From NCBI GenBank assembly GCA_003135255.1, contig PLAX01000087.1:6225-13473 (forward strand): a DNA stretch of 7,249 nucleotides. Direction: 5' to 3'. Of this stretch, positions 1 to 6,601 are shown one piece after another (positions within the stretch are counted from its first letter, which is position 1; every line of letters begins with the position of its first letter). The DNA comes from Candidatus Dormiibacterota bacterium. GTDB lineage: Bacteria; Chloroflexota; Dormibacteria; Aeolococcales; Aeolococcaceae. The notes beneath the pieces are model-generated. The model ran no database searches and was not told the DNA's origin. It saw nothing but the letters and a program-made list of their open reading frames with translations. The position numbers were made by a program, and so were the translations under genes.

Positions 1-1
1 C

Positions 2-433
2 TTTGAGCGCCCGGAGGCGCCCCGCCGCTTCCCGGGGATCGCCACGCTCCTCAGGAAGCTGGACCGGGAGGGGCTGCCCATGGCGGTGGTCTCGTCGCGC
101 CGCCTCTTCGCCCTCCATCGCGGCCTCGACGCCACCGGCTTGCGGGGCTACTTCCCGGTCGTGATCGGGCTCGAGGATGTGAGCCGGCCCAAGCCGAGCC
201 CGGAAGGGCTGCTCCTTGCCCTCGGGCGGCTCGGGGTCGGCCCGTCGCAGGCTGTCTTCGTCGGCGACAGCGACCTCGATGTCGAGGCGGGTCAGCGGGC
301 GGGCGTGACCGTCTGGCGCGCTATCTGGGGCCTGCCCGCCGCCCATGGGGCGCCGGTTCACCTCAACGGAACGCTTCTCCTCCGCCGGCCGGAGGAGGTC
401 GGCGAGCAGCTGGAGACGCTGACCACGCGCTGA
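2..433 (+). CDS. HAD-family phosphatase, 3' part (5' end outside window)
   Basis: This is the C-terminal 143 residues of a haloacid dehalogenase superfamily hydrolase of the phosphoglycolate phosphatase/pyrophosphatase (Gph/PpaX) type. The reading frame is open from base 2 with no stop, so the gene begins before the window; the ATG at 80 is an internal methionine. Visible family motifs, in order, are motif II (VVSSR, about residues 29-33 of the visible part), the conserved lysine of motif III (RPKPSPEG), and motif IV with its two acidic residues (VFVGDSDLDVEAG). The nucleophile motif DxDxT and the cap domain would lie upstream, out of view. Such enzymes transfer phosphate from small phosphorylated substrates to an active-site aspartate using Mg2+; the substrate cannot be read from sequence. 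The gene converges on the methyltransferase, ending 83 nt from its stop, so the two do not share a transcript. Membership of HAD is secure, the exact substrate is not. Confidence 0.88.
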   Translation, partial: FERPEAPRRFPGIATLLRKLDREGLPMAVVSSRRLFALHRGLDATGLRGYFPVVIGLEDVSRPKPSPEGLLLALGRLGVGPSQAVFVGDSDLDVEAGQRAGVTVWRAIWGLPAAHGAPVHLNGTLLLRRPEEVGEQLETLTTR

Positions 434-516
434 AGCCTGGCGCGCCATGGTGGCCGCTCTCGGCGGCCCGGCCGGCTTGTCGGCCATGGCCCACCGGGAC
501 GGGTTGCGGATCCGTC
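434..516. terminator. Convergent intergenic region with nested GC-rich inverted repeats; possible bidirectional terminator
   Basis: These 83 nt separate two converging stop codons. GCCATGG at 444-450 pairs with CCATGGC at 484-490. Inside this pair lie two small hairpins: GCCG/CGGC (453-456 with 461-464, loop CTCT) and GGCCG/CGGCC (470-474 with 481-485, 6-nt loop). GGCCATGGCC at 482-491 is also a perfect palindrome. There is no T-tract after any stem on either strand, so this is not a classical intrinsic terminator. GC-rich stems without U-tracts are proposed terminators in high-GC bacteria, but short repeats of this kind also arise by chance at this base composition. Confidence 0.25.
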
Positions 517-1326
517 TCAGCCGCGGGCCAGGATCTCGCCGCCGACGACGATGAAGACGGCGTCCGGAAGCGCCCCCCAGGTCCGCCAGCCGGCGGCCAC
601 CTCCTCCAACTCCGTCGCGGTTGCGATCCCGTACTCGACCGCCTGGTGGGCGAAGGCCGACGAGGTCGTTCGCTCGGCCCACAGCTCCGACCACCAGCCG
701 CGATCTGCAGGGGTGGCGAACGTCCAGTTGGAGGTGGAGTACTCGATCTCCTGGAAGCCCGCCTCACGCGCCCAGCCCAGCAGCCGGCGGCCCGCGTCCG
801 CCTCGGCACCGTTGCGCCGCGTCACCGCCAGGTAGATCTCCCGCCAGCGGTCGAGCCCGGCCGCCGGTGGCGACCACACCATGGCGGAATAGTCGCCGTC
901 CCGCGCCGCCGCCACCCCGCCCGGCCGGATCAGCCGGCGCATCTCGGTCAGCGCGCCGACCGGGTCGCGCAGGTGCTGGAGCACCTGGTGGGCGTGGACC
1001 ACGTCGAAGCTCCCCGCGGCAAGCCCGGCGGAGCCGAAGTCGCCCACCGCGAAGGTCAGATTCGTGGCGCCCATCTTCCGGGCGTGCCCCTCCGCCTCGG
1101 CGATCACCTCCGCGGAGATATCGATGGCCAGCACCTCACCCGGGGCGACCCGCGCCGCCAGGTCGGCAGTCAGCGTCCCCGGACCGCAGCCGACATCGAG
1201 CAGGCTCATCCCGGGCCGCAGGTGGGGGAGCAGGTACGCCGCCGAGTTCTCCGCAGTCCGCCACCGGTGGGAACGCAGGACCGCGTCCTGGTGGCCGTGG
1301 GTGTAGGTGTCCGCGTCGGAGCCCAT
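517..1326 (-). CDS. Class I SAM-dependent methyltransferase
   Basis: A 269-residue soluble enzyme with a Rossmann-like SAM-binding domain. Visible motifs are the glycine-rich motif I LLDVGCGPGT (residues 42-51), the acidic end of strand beta-2 (AIDIS, D69, which normally contacts the ribose), GDF (D96, adenine contact), post-motif DVVHAHQVLQHL (108-119) and LIRPGG (132-137). The C-terminal third has a pattern I recall from a widespread actinobacterial-type methyltransferase family: WW-LWAER, SAFAHQAVEYGIA, W-TW and a final V-GGEIL. The small-molecule acceptor is unknown; UbiE/COQ5-like names are often attached but there is no quinone-pathway neighbour here. The ATG at 1326 is the only usable start in this frame just upstream of the domain, and no clear Shine-Dalgarno precedes it. 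It follows RecQ on the same strand after 65 nt, so it may be read through or have its own promoter. Confidence 0.9.
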   Translation of the reverse strand: MGSDADTYTHGHQDAVLRSHRWRTAENSAAYLLPHLRPGMSLLDVGCGPGTLTADLAARVAPGEVLAIDISAEVIAEAEGHARKMGATNLTFAVGDFGSAGLAAGSFDVVHAHQVLQHLRDPVGALTEMRRLIRPGGVAAARDGDYSAMVWSPPAAGLDRWREIYLAVTRRNGAEADAGRRLLGWAREAGFQEIEYSTSNWTFATPADRGWWSELWAERTTSSAFAHQAVEYGIATATELEEVAAGWRTWGALPDAVFIVVGGEILARG

Positions 1327-1391
1327 CGCCGCGTGATCGTGCCATATGGCCGGCGCGACCCCGCTGGACGACGCAACGCGTCTGCACCGCG

Positions 1392-3491
1392 TCAGTCGCT
1401 CTGGAGCACTCCGATGACCGCCTCCCCGTAGCGCGCCGTCTTCGCCGGACCGACGCCGCGCACCTGGAGGAGCTCGGCCACCGAACCCGGGTCCCGGTCC
1501 GCGATCTCGCGGAGGGTCCTGTCGTCGAAGATCGTGAACGCGGCGCGCGCCTCCGCCCGCGCCAGCCCCAGCCGCCAGCGCCTCAGGCGTTCGAAGCGCA
1601 GCTGCCCGGCTGCATCCAGGTCGTCAGGCGTGGCGGTGATGGCCGCAGCGTCCGCGGGTGTGGATCCGTGCCGGCCCCCCGCGGCGTGGCGCGGTGAGGC
1701 CGGCCGCTCGGGGCGGGCGGCGCGCAGCAATCCGGGGAGCAACACCGTCACCTCCCGCTCCCCGCTCAGCACCGCCCGCCCGGCCGGCGCCAGCCCGAGC
1801 GTCGGGCGCTCCCCGTGGCCGCGGAGGACCAGCTCCCGTTCCACCAGCTCGACGAGCAGCTCCCGGACCGCCGCCTCCTCCCAGCCGGCCAGGGCACCGA
1901 AGAAGTCCAGGTCCCGCACCCAGGGCCGGTCCCGGTTCCAGGACGAATCGGCGCCACGGAGCATCGCGGCCAGCCGTGCGCTCCCGAGATGTCCGTCGAA
2001 CCGGGCGACGGCCCGGAGCGCTGCCCGGACCGCTGTCGCCGGGACCGGCAGCTCCGCAGGGCGCGGGGAGAGGCAGTTGTCGCAGGCGGAGCAGCTGCGC
2101 GCCACCCCCTGCTCGCCGAAGTAGTCGGCGATGCGGGCGTGGCGGCACTCCCTCGAGGTGGCGTACGCCATCATCTGGTCGAGGCGGGCGAGTGCCGCCT
2201 CCTTGAGGCGTCGACGTTCCTCGAAGTCGACCGGCGCTCCGCTGAGACGGCGCACCCCTCCGCCGGGGAGCAGGGCGCCCGCGTTCTCGAGCAGTCGCAC
2301 CGATGCCTCCACAGCTCGGCGGTCGAGGCTCGGGACGAGCCCGGACGGCTCCCGCGCGTCCCAGCGACCGGACCGGAGCAGCGCACGGTAGACCTCGCGC
2401 ACCACCTCCCTCTCCGGGTATGACTGCGCGATGAACAGCTCCTGAAGGCCGCGATCGGCGGGGTTGTAGAGGAGCAGGCAGCGGGCGGGCAGGCCATCCC
2501 GCCCGGCGCGGCCCGCCGCCTGGTGGTAGTCCTCCAGGCATGCGGGGAAGTCACGGTGGATGACCTGGCGGATGTCGGGGATGTCCACCCCCATCCCGAA
2601 GGCGGAGGTCGCCACCACCACCCGGAGCTTGCCCTCGGTGAACGCCGTCTGGACCTGGCTCCGCACCGGGCCGTCCAGCCCGCCGTGGTACGCGGCGGCG
2701 GCGACCCCGTCCGCCCGGAGTGCCTCCGCCGTCTCCTCGCAGTCGCGGATCCGGCCGCAGTAGACGAGGGCCCTGCCCGGCACCTCGGCGATGGCCCGCA
2801 CCACCGCCCGGAGCTTCTCGGCACCCTGGTGGCAGCGCTGCACCTCGAGGGTGAGTCCAATGCGGACAAATCCGGTCACCACGGTGAACGGTCTCCGCAG
2901 CGCCAGGCTCCTGCTGATGTCCTCACGGACCTGGGGGGTGGCGGTGGCGGTGACCGCGGTCACCGGGGGCCGCCCGCAGGCGGTCACCGCCGCGGCGAGG
3001 CGGCGGTATTCCTGGCGGAAGTCATGTCCCCAGCTCGAGATGCAGTGAGCCTCGTCGACGACGAAGCGGGCGACCCCGAGCTCGGCGAGGCGCTCCTCGA
3101 AGCTCGGGGTGGCCAGGCGCTCGGGGGCGACGTAGAGGAACCGCAGCCGGCCGCTGAGGGCTGCCGCGAGCGCCTCACGCTGCTCCCCGGCCTCCAGCTG
3201 GGAGTGGATCGCGGCCGCGGCCACGCCGGCCCGCCGGAGGCGGGCGACCTGGTCGGTCATCAGGGCGATCAGGGGGGAGACCACCAGGGTCAGGCCGGGT
3301 GACGCGAGTGCCGGGACCCAGTAGGCGACGCTCTTACCGGAGCCGGTGGGGGCGACGAAGAGGACGTCCCGGCCGGCCTCGGCGGCCCCTATGACCTCGG
3401 CCTGACCGGGGCGCAGCCCGGCGAGGCCAAAGACGTCGCGGGCCACTCCGAGGGCGACCGCGCTCGGCGCCGGCTCCACCTCCCCTCTCAT
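1392..3491 (-). CDS. recQ: ATP-dependent DNA helicase RecQ
   Basis: A 3'-5' superfamily 2 DNA helicase of 699 residues, acting in recombination and replication-fork repair. Residue numbers here are from the ATG. Seen in order: motif 0 glutamine (LRPGQ, Q30); Walker A PTGSGKS (48-54); DEAH (146-149) followed by the RecQ aromatic loop CISSWGHDF; motif III ATATP (182-186); motif V AFGMGVDIPD (297-306); motif VI QAAGRAGRDG (324-333, arginine finger). An additional winged-helix-like stretch (about 355-420) precedes the zinc site Cys449, Cys467, Cys470, Cys473. Then come an RQC-type winged helix (about 490-590), a Pro/Ala-rich linker and an HRDC domain (631-699). At 699 residues it is longer than E. 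coli RecQ (about 610), mostly from the inserted segment and linker. GTG at 3494 could also start the protein, but GGAG at 3501-3498 lies 6 nt from the ATG and only 3 nt from the GTG, so the ATG is preferred. It begins 21 nt after the antiporter stop. Confidence 0.96.
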   Translation of the reverse strand: MRGEVEPAPSAVALGVARDVFGLAGLRPGQAEVIGAAEAGRDVLFVAPTGSGKSVAYWVPALASPGLTLVVSPLIALMTDQVARLRRAGVAAAAIHSQLEAGEQREALAAALSGRLRFLYVAPERLATPSFEERLAELGVARFVVDEAHCISSWGHDFRQEYRRLAAAVTACGRPPVTAVTATATPQVREDISRSLALRRPFTVVTGFVRIGLTLEVQRCHQGAEKLRAVVRAIAEVPGRALVYCGRIRDCEETAEALRADGVAAAAYHGGLDGPVRSQVQTAFTEGKLRVVVATSAFGMGVDIPDIRQVIHRDFPACLEDYHQAAGRAGRDGLPARCLLLYNPADRGLQELFIAQSYPEREVVREVYRALLRSGRWDAREPSGLVPSLDRRAVEASVRLLENAGALLPGGGVRRLSGAPVDFEERRRLKEAALARLDQMMAYATSRECRHARIADYFGEQGVARSCSACDNCLSPRPAELPVPATAVRAALRAVARFDGHLGSARLAAMLRGADSSWNRDRPWVRDLDFFGALAGWEEAAVRELLVELVERELVLRGHGERPTLGLAPAGRAVLSGEREVTVLLPGLLRAARPERPASPRHAAGGRHGSTPADAAAITATPDDLDAAGQLRFERLRRWRLGLARAEARAAFTIFDDRTLREIADRDPGSVAELLQVRGVGPAKTARYGEAVIGVLQSD

Positions 3492-3497
3492 CACGTT

Positions 3498-3501
3498 CTC
3501 C
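3498..3501 (-). promoter_or_regulatory. Ribosome binding site of recQ
   Basis: GGAG on the minus strand lies 6 nt upstream of the ATG at 3491 and 3 nt upstream of the adjoining GTG at 3494. The spacing favours the ATG. It sits inside the 21-nt gap after the antiporter stop codon, consistent with re-initiation within one transcript. Confidence 0.6.
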
Positions 3502-3512
3502 GCGTCACCCGC

Positions 3513-4496
3513 TCATCCGAGGCGGCCGGAGATGGCCAGCTCGACGCCGACGTAGCCGAGCCAGGGGAGGGCGGCCACCAGCAGCCAGCCGCCGTGAGCA
3601 CGACCGCTGCGGAGCAGGCCGAGCAGGTAGAGGCCGGTCGCGAATGCACAGGCGGCGCTCAGCAAACCGGCGGTGCCCAGCTGCCAGGTGGTGAAGCTGA
3701 TGCCGACGAAGCCGAGGACGCAGGCCTGGAAGGCCGCCGCCCCGGCCACGTTGCCGATGGCCAGGCCGTCGTCGCCGCTCCGGATCCAGAGCACGCTGTT
3801 GAGGCACTCGGGAAGCTCGGTCGCGAACGGGACGGCGATCACCGCCACCAGCAGTGCGCTGAGCCCCAGGCTGGTGGCCGCCGTGTGGATGGCGTCGACG
3901 AAGAGTCCCGACCCCACGGCAAGCAGGATCGCCCCGGTCAGGAGCTGGGCCGCCACCACCGCCGAGGGCGGTGGGCCTGCCCGCCAGCGGATGAAGTGCA
4001 GCGGTTCCGGCGCATCCTGGCCGGCCGCGCGCTTGGCGAGCGTGGCGCGCGCGTACCCGGCGTAGAGCAGCAGGAGGAGCACCCCGACCACCACCCGTTC
4101 GGGCCGCGAGAGCAGGGTGGAGGCCACCGCGCAGCCGAAGCCGCTCAGAAAGACGCCGAGGTCGCGCCGGATCTGGGCCGGCTCGACCCGGAGGTGGTGG
4201 GCGCCGGCGCGGCACAGCAGGGCCACCCCGGTGATCGCCCCCCCGAGGGTGAGGAGCAGAAACGAGGACCCGAGCACGGCACCGGTGGCGATCTGGCCGG
4301 AGTCGGAGGCGCCGCCGACCAGGGCGACCACCACGACCATGGTCTCGGGGAGCGCTGTCCCCAGAGCTGCGAGAAGGCTGCCGGTCGCCCCGGATCCGAG
4401 GTGGAGGAGGTGGCCGGCCCATTCGATCGCATTGGTGAACAGCTCCGACGCGGCGGCGATCAGCACCAGGGCGCCCAGGAAGAGGAGGGCGGTCAC
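3513..4496 (-). CDS. CaCA-family cation antiporter (sodium/calcium exchanger-like membrane protein)
   Basis: A 327-residue, highly hydrophobic membrane protein with the duplicated alpha-repeat design of the Ca2+/cation antiporter superfamily, which exchanges Ca2+ for Na+ or H+ across the inner membrane. Repeat alpha-1 contains AALGTALPE (43-51, with the ion-binding-type E51). Repeat alpha-2 contains PFATELPE (E230) followed by LAIGNVAG. I count roughly ten hydrophobic segments, starting at residue 2, with a short basic loop in the middle. Length is typical for the bacterial family. The open frame extends far upstream to 4907, but that part is an Arg/Pro-rich shadow of the Nudix gene. The start chosen is GTG at 4496, which overlaps the Nudix TGA as GTGA, and there is no other start codon in the frame near the first membrane segment. 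The overlap implies translational coupling, since no Shine-Dalgarno is seen. Oddity: alpha-1 reads GAVLGSS where many relatives have GN..GSN. Ion specificity is not predictable. Confidence 0.88.
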   Translation of the reverse strand: MTALLFLGALVLIAAASELFTNAIEWAGHLLHLGSGATGSLLAALGTALPETMVVVVALVGGASDSGQIATGAVLGSSFLLLTLGGAITGVALLCRAGAHHLRVEPAQIRRDLGVFLSGFGCAVASTLLSRPERVVVGVLLLLLYAGYARATLAKRAAGQDAPEPLHFIRWRAGPPPSAVVAAQLLTGAILLAVGSGLFVDAIHTAATSLGLSALLVAVIAVPFATELPECLNSVLWIRSGDDGLAIGNVAGAAAFQACVLGFVGISFTTWQLGTAGLLSAACAFATGLYLLGLLRSGRAHGGWLLVAALPWLGYVGVELAISGRLG

Positions 4497-5146
4497 GGCC
4501 GCCGCCGTCGCCGTCGCGTCAGTGCGTCCACCGGGGTCTGGAGCCAGCTGGTCCCGAAGTTCATCACGTGGCGCATGGTCACCGGCTGGACGCGATGGAC
4601 GGGTGCCGCCCCCTGGCTGCACGCCACCGCGTCGCGGATCCGCTCCCGGCACCAGGGGAAGGTGGTTCTGGGCAGCTCGTCGGGGGCGAAGAGGCGAACC
4701 GACCAGGCTTCGATGCTCCGCCGGGCCCTGCCGCCCGTGATCTCGCCCAGGAAGACGGCGTCTCCGGCGCTGCGCAGCCCCTCCCAGGTGTAGACGCCGA
4801 CCAGGCCGAGCACCCGCACGGAGTGGCCCGTCTCCTCCTCGGCCTCGCGCCTCGCGGTGACGCTCGGGTCCTCGCCAGGTTCGCAGTGTCCGCCGGGCAG
4901 CTCCCACCCGGGCGGCCAGGGACGGAACTGCAGCAGCACCCGACCCCGGTGGAGGATGACGAGTTGGGCACCCCCCACCGGCCGGGACTGGCCGTCGACC
5001 ATGAGCGTCGCGAGCCGATGGCCCGGGGGCCGGTCGTGGAAGAGGAGCCGAGCCAGGCGCGTGCTGGACGGTTCACGCCGGCTCACCGGGCTGCCCGATT
5101 CCCCCGCTGCATCTTCTCCTCGATGCGGGCGCCCCGCGCGCCTCAA
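4493..5146 (-). CDS. Nudix hydrolase
   Basis: A 217-residue protein with a complete Nudix box (residues 86-108: G-HCEPG-E, seven residues, then REAEEETG with the metal-binding glutamates). It should hydrolyse a nucleoside diphosphate linked to another group, using Mg2+ or Mn2+; the substrate is not evident. The Nudix fold spans about 57-165. The flanks are unusual: about 45 N-terminal residues rich in Arg, Gly and Ser, and a C-terminal extension ending in a run of six arginines. The start given is TTG at 5146, which overlaps the preceding stop as TTGA. No Shine-Dalgarno supports it, and GTG at 5086 (residue 21, before the conserved part) is a reasonable alternative giving a 197-residue protein. 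Its stop overlaps the antiporter start. The position in the middle of the operon suggests co-expression; the family is often annotated as NUDIX domain-containing protein or (di)nucleoside polyphosphate hydrolase without proof. Confidence 0.88.
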   Translation of the reverse strand: MRRAGRPHRGEDAAGESGSPVSRREPSSTRLARLLFHDRPPGHRLATLMVDGQSRPVGGAQLVILHRGRVLLQFRPWPPGWELPGGHCEPGEDPSVTARREAEEETGHSVRVLGLVGVYTWEGLRSAGDAVFLGEITGGRARRSIEAWSVRLFAPDELPRTTFPWCRERIRDAVACSQGAAPVHRVQPVTMRHVMNFGTSWLQTPVDALTRRRRRRP

Positions 5147-5382
5147 TCGACGATGACGCGGCGGGGTCGTCTGGACCGGACCTGGGTCGTGGGGACGCGG
5201 CGTCCCCGGGAGCTGGTGCTCGCCGGCGGGTTGCCGTGCTCGAGCAGCGCCGTGATGCCGAGCACCACCTCGCGCTGGGCGTTGAGGAAGTGCGACACCG
5301 CCTCCGGGGGCACCAGCTTGCCCAGCTGGCGGCCGGCCTCCTCGAGGACCCAGAGCGGGATCGCGTTGGGGCTGTCACTCAT
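5143..5382 (-). CDS. Small hypothetical protein (79 aa), amphipathic helix plus basic tail
   Basis: I do not recognise a characterised family. Residues 8-50 look like two or three helices with amphipathic spacing: PLWVLEEAGRQLGKLV, then PPEAVSHFLNAQREVV, then LGITALLEHG. A polar, Ser/Thr/Arg-rich tail follows (51-79), ending in an Arg-rich segment with VIVD at the C-terminus. There are no cysteines, no signal peptide and no convincing transmembrane segment. The gene is real: it has the best ribosome binding site in the window (GGAGGA, 9 nt before the ATG), lies 28 nt after the ArsA-like ATPase and overlaps the Nudix gene by 4 nt. The helical N-terminus followed by a basic tail recalls small adaptor or surface-binding proteins, but that is only a resemblance. 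Its position next to the ATPase makes a partner role possible. Confidence 0.75.
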   Translation of the reverse strand: MSDSPNAIPLWVLEEAGRQLGKLVPPEAVSHFLNAQREVVLGITALLEHGNPPASTSSRGRRVPTTQVRSRRPRRVIVD

Positions 5383-5391
5383 CTTCTCGAT

Positions 5392-5397
5392 TCCTCC
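5392..5397 (-). promoter_or_regulatory. Strong ribosome binding site of the 79-residue protein
   Basis: GGAGGA on the minus strand, 9 nt upstream of the ATG at 5382. It is the clearest Shine-Dalgarno in the window and supports this small gene as real. The neighbouring genes are preceded by weak sites or overlap their upstream stop, so this protein may be made in larger amounts. Confidence 0.65.
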
Positions 5398-5410
5398 GAA
5401 GGCACGTCGC

Positions 5411-6583
5411 TCATTGCTCGCTGTCCGTGAACGTGACTCGCAGCAGGCCGTCTTCGAGCCTCGCCCTGCTCACCTGCTTGCCGTTGAGGATGCGGGGCAG
5501 GGAGATCTCCCGCTTGTAGGCGCCCACGGTGATGTACAGCTCTCCCTCGTTGTGGCGGACATCGACCTCCTCCTTGGAGATGAAGGGGAGCTGGAGCTGC
5601 AGCTCGTAGCGCCCGTTCACCCGCCGCAGCCGCTGAGGCACGGTGTGGTAGTAGAGCCGGGCCGGGTCCTCGTCGCCGAAGACCGCGCCGGCCAGCTCAC
5701 CCAGGCTGTCGAGCCCGACGATCTCGTGGTCAAAGAGCTTGGACCGGCGGATCGGGATGGGGTCGAAGAGCGACTCCACGGACTCGTTGTACCGGCCCTG
5801 GATCTCGCGCCATGAGGCGAAGTAGCTGTCGGTCACCTCGGGCGGGAGCACCCGGTTCACCACCACCAGATCGGTGAGGTAGTCGTACAGGCTGAGGTAG
5901 GTGAAGGCGCGCTGGGCCTCCTTGAGCACCATCTTCTCGAGGTTGAGGACCAGGCGCACCGTGCAGGTCTTGGGGTCGCCCAGGATGCTCTTCATGCCCT
6001 CCAGGTCGAGCAGCAGCCTCTTGATGTGAACGAATATCTCGTCCGGGGGGAGCGGGATGGAGACGAAGGGCTGCACCACCGGCCGGGCCACCTTCATCAC
6101 CGCCCGGGAGGCTGGGAAGAGCCGCTGCAGGTACCAGCGCGCCACATCCGGGAAGGCGAGCAGCTGGAGCGTCTCGCCGGTCGGGGCACAGTCGACGATC
6201 AGGGTGTCGTACTTGCCCTCGGCCTTGTGCTGGCGGATCTGCATCAGGGAGGCGATCTCCTCCATCCCCGGCGGCGACGCCAGCTCCTCGGCCACGATGT
6301 CGTCCACGCCCTGGGAGGAGAAGAGCGAGCTGAGGTAGATGCGGATCCGGTCCCAGTGGCTCTCCAGCTGGTGGAGCGCGTTGACCTCCTGCGCCCAGAG
6401 GTTGGTTGCGACCTTCTTGGGGTCCTCGCCGAGCGGGAAGTCCAGCGAGTCCCCGAGGCTGTGGGCGGCATCGGTGCTGATGACCAACGTCCGCTGTCCG
6501 AGCTGGGCACAGCGCACCGCGGTGGCGGCTGCGACGGTCGTCTTGCCGACCCCGCCCTTTCCCGTATAGAGGATCACACGCAT
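5411..6583 (-). CDS. ArsA/Get3-family ATPase with C-terminal HSP20-like domain
   Basis: A 390-residue cytosolic ATPase of the ArsA/TRC40/Get3 branch of the SIMIBI NTPases. Seen: deviant Walker A TGKGGVGKTT (7-16) with the signature lysine K9 that acts across a dimer; switch I STDAAHSLGDS (36-46); switch II DCAPTGETL (131-139). The middle region (about 150-310) is ArsA-like, with helices that in Get3 carry the client groove. From about 316 to 390 an HSP20/alpha-crystallin-like beta domain follows (YELQLQLPFISKEEVDV, VGAYKREISLP, then a LEDGLLRVTF strand), an arrangement known in other bacterial ArsA homologues. It has a single ATPase half, unlike the duplicated arsenite pump subunit, so it probably dimerises. 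No CxxC zinc motif is visible, and no arsenic gene is near. It starts 18 nt after the gene for a tail-anchored membrane protein. Membrane-protein targeting or chaperoning is inferred, not shown. The Shine-Dalgarno is only a G-run (GGGGGG). Confidence 0.93.
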   Translation of the reverse strand: MRVILYTGKGGVGKTTVAAATAVRCAQLGQRTLVISTDAAHSLGDSLDFPLGEDPKKVATNLWAQEVNALHQLESHWDRIRIYLSSLFSSQGVDDIVAEELASPPGMEEIASLMQIRQHKAEGKYDTLIVDCAPTGETLQLLAFPDVARWYLQRLFPASRAVMKVARPVVQPFVSIPLPPDEIFVHIKRLLLDLEGMKSILGDPKTCTVRLVLNLEKMVLKEAQRAFTYLSLYDYLTDLVVVNRVLPPEVTDSYFASWREIQGRYNESVESLFDPIPIRRSKLFDHEIVGLDSLGELAGAVFGDEDPARLYYHTVPQRLRRVNGRYELQLQLPFISKEEVDVRHNEGELYITVGAYKREISLPRILNGKQVSRARLEDGLLRVTFTDSEQ

Positions 6584-6601
6584 CCGCGCAGCCCCCCGAC
6601 C

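Noticed and set aside
1327..1391. Promoter for the methyltransferase in the 65-nt gap after recQ
   Set aside because: TTGCGT and CATATG on the minus strand resemble -35 and -10 elements but are 22 nt apart, too far for a normal spacer. I could not support a specific promoter.
621..1697. Long open frame on the plus strand (358 codons) across the methyltransferase and the end of RecQ
   Set aside because: It is antisense to two genes with clear catalytic motifs, its translation is Arg/Pro/Gly-rich without any domain pattern, and such frames are expected at this GC content.
3594..4793. 399-codon plus-strand open frame antisense to the antiporter and Nudix genes
   Set aside because: The composition is shadow-like (His, Gly, Asp, Gln and Arg rich), no motif is present, and the opposite strand encodes a clear CaCA antiporter and Nudix box.
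4497..4907. Upstream extension of the antiporter frame
   Set aside because: These residues are Arg/Pro/Gly-rich and lie in an alternative frame of the Nudix coding sequence. The GTG overlapping the Nudix stop gives the normal family length.
5084..5119. Mini-ORF in the Nudix 5' region with AGGAG-AAG-ATG, ending in a TGA that overlaps GTG at 5086
   Set aside because: It would encode only nine residues and the Shine-Dalgarno spacing of 3 nt is too short. It could still aid initiation at GTG 5086, but nothing proves it.
4568..5815. 415-codon plus-strand open frame across the Nudix, 79-residue and ATPase genes
   Set aside because: It spans three well-supported genes on the opposite strand and has no recognisable domain; it is an artefact of GC-rich third positions.
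5411..6583. Arsenic resistance operon
   Set aside because: Only an ArsA-like ATPase is present; it has a single ATPase half and an HSP20-like domain, and no arsenic transporter, reductase or regulator is in the window.
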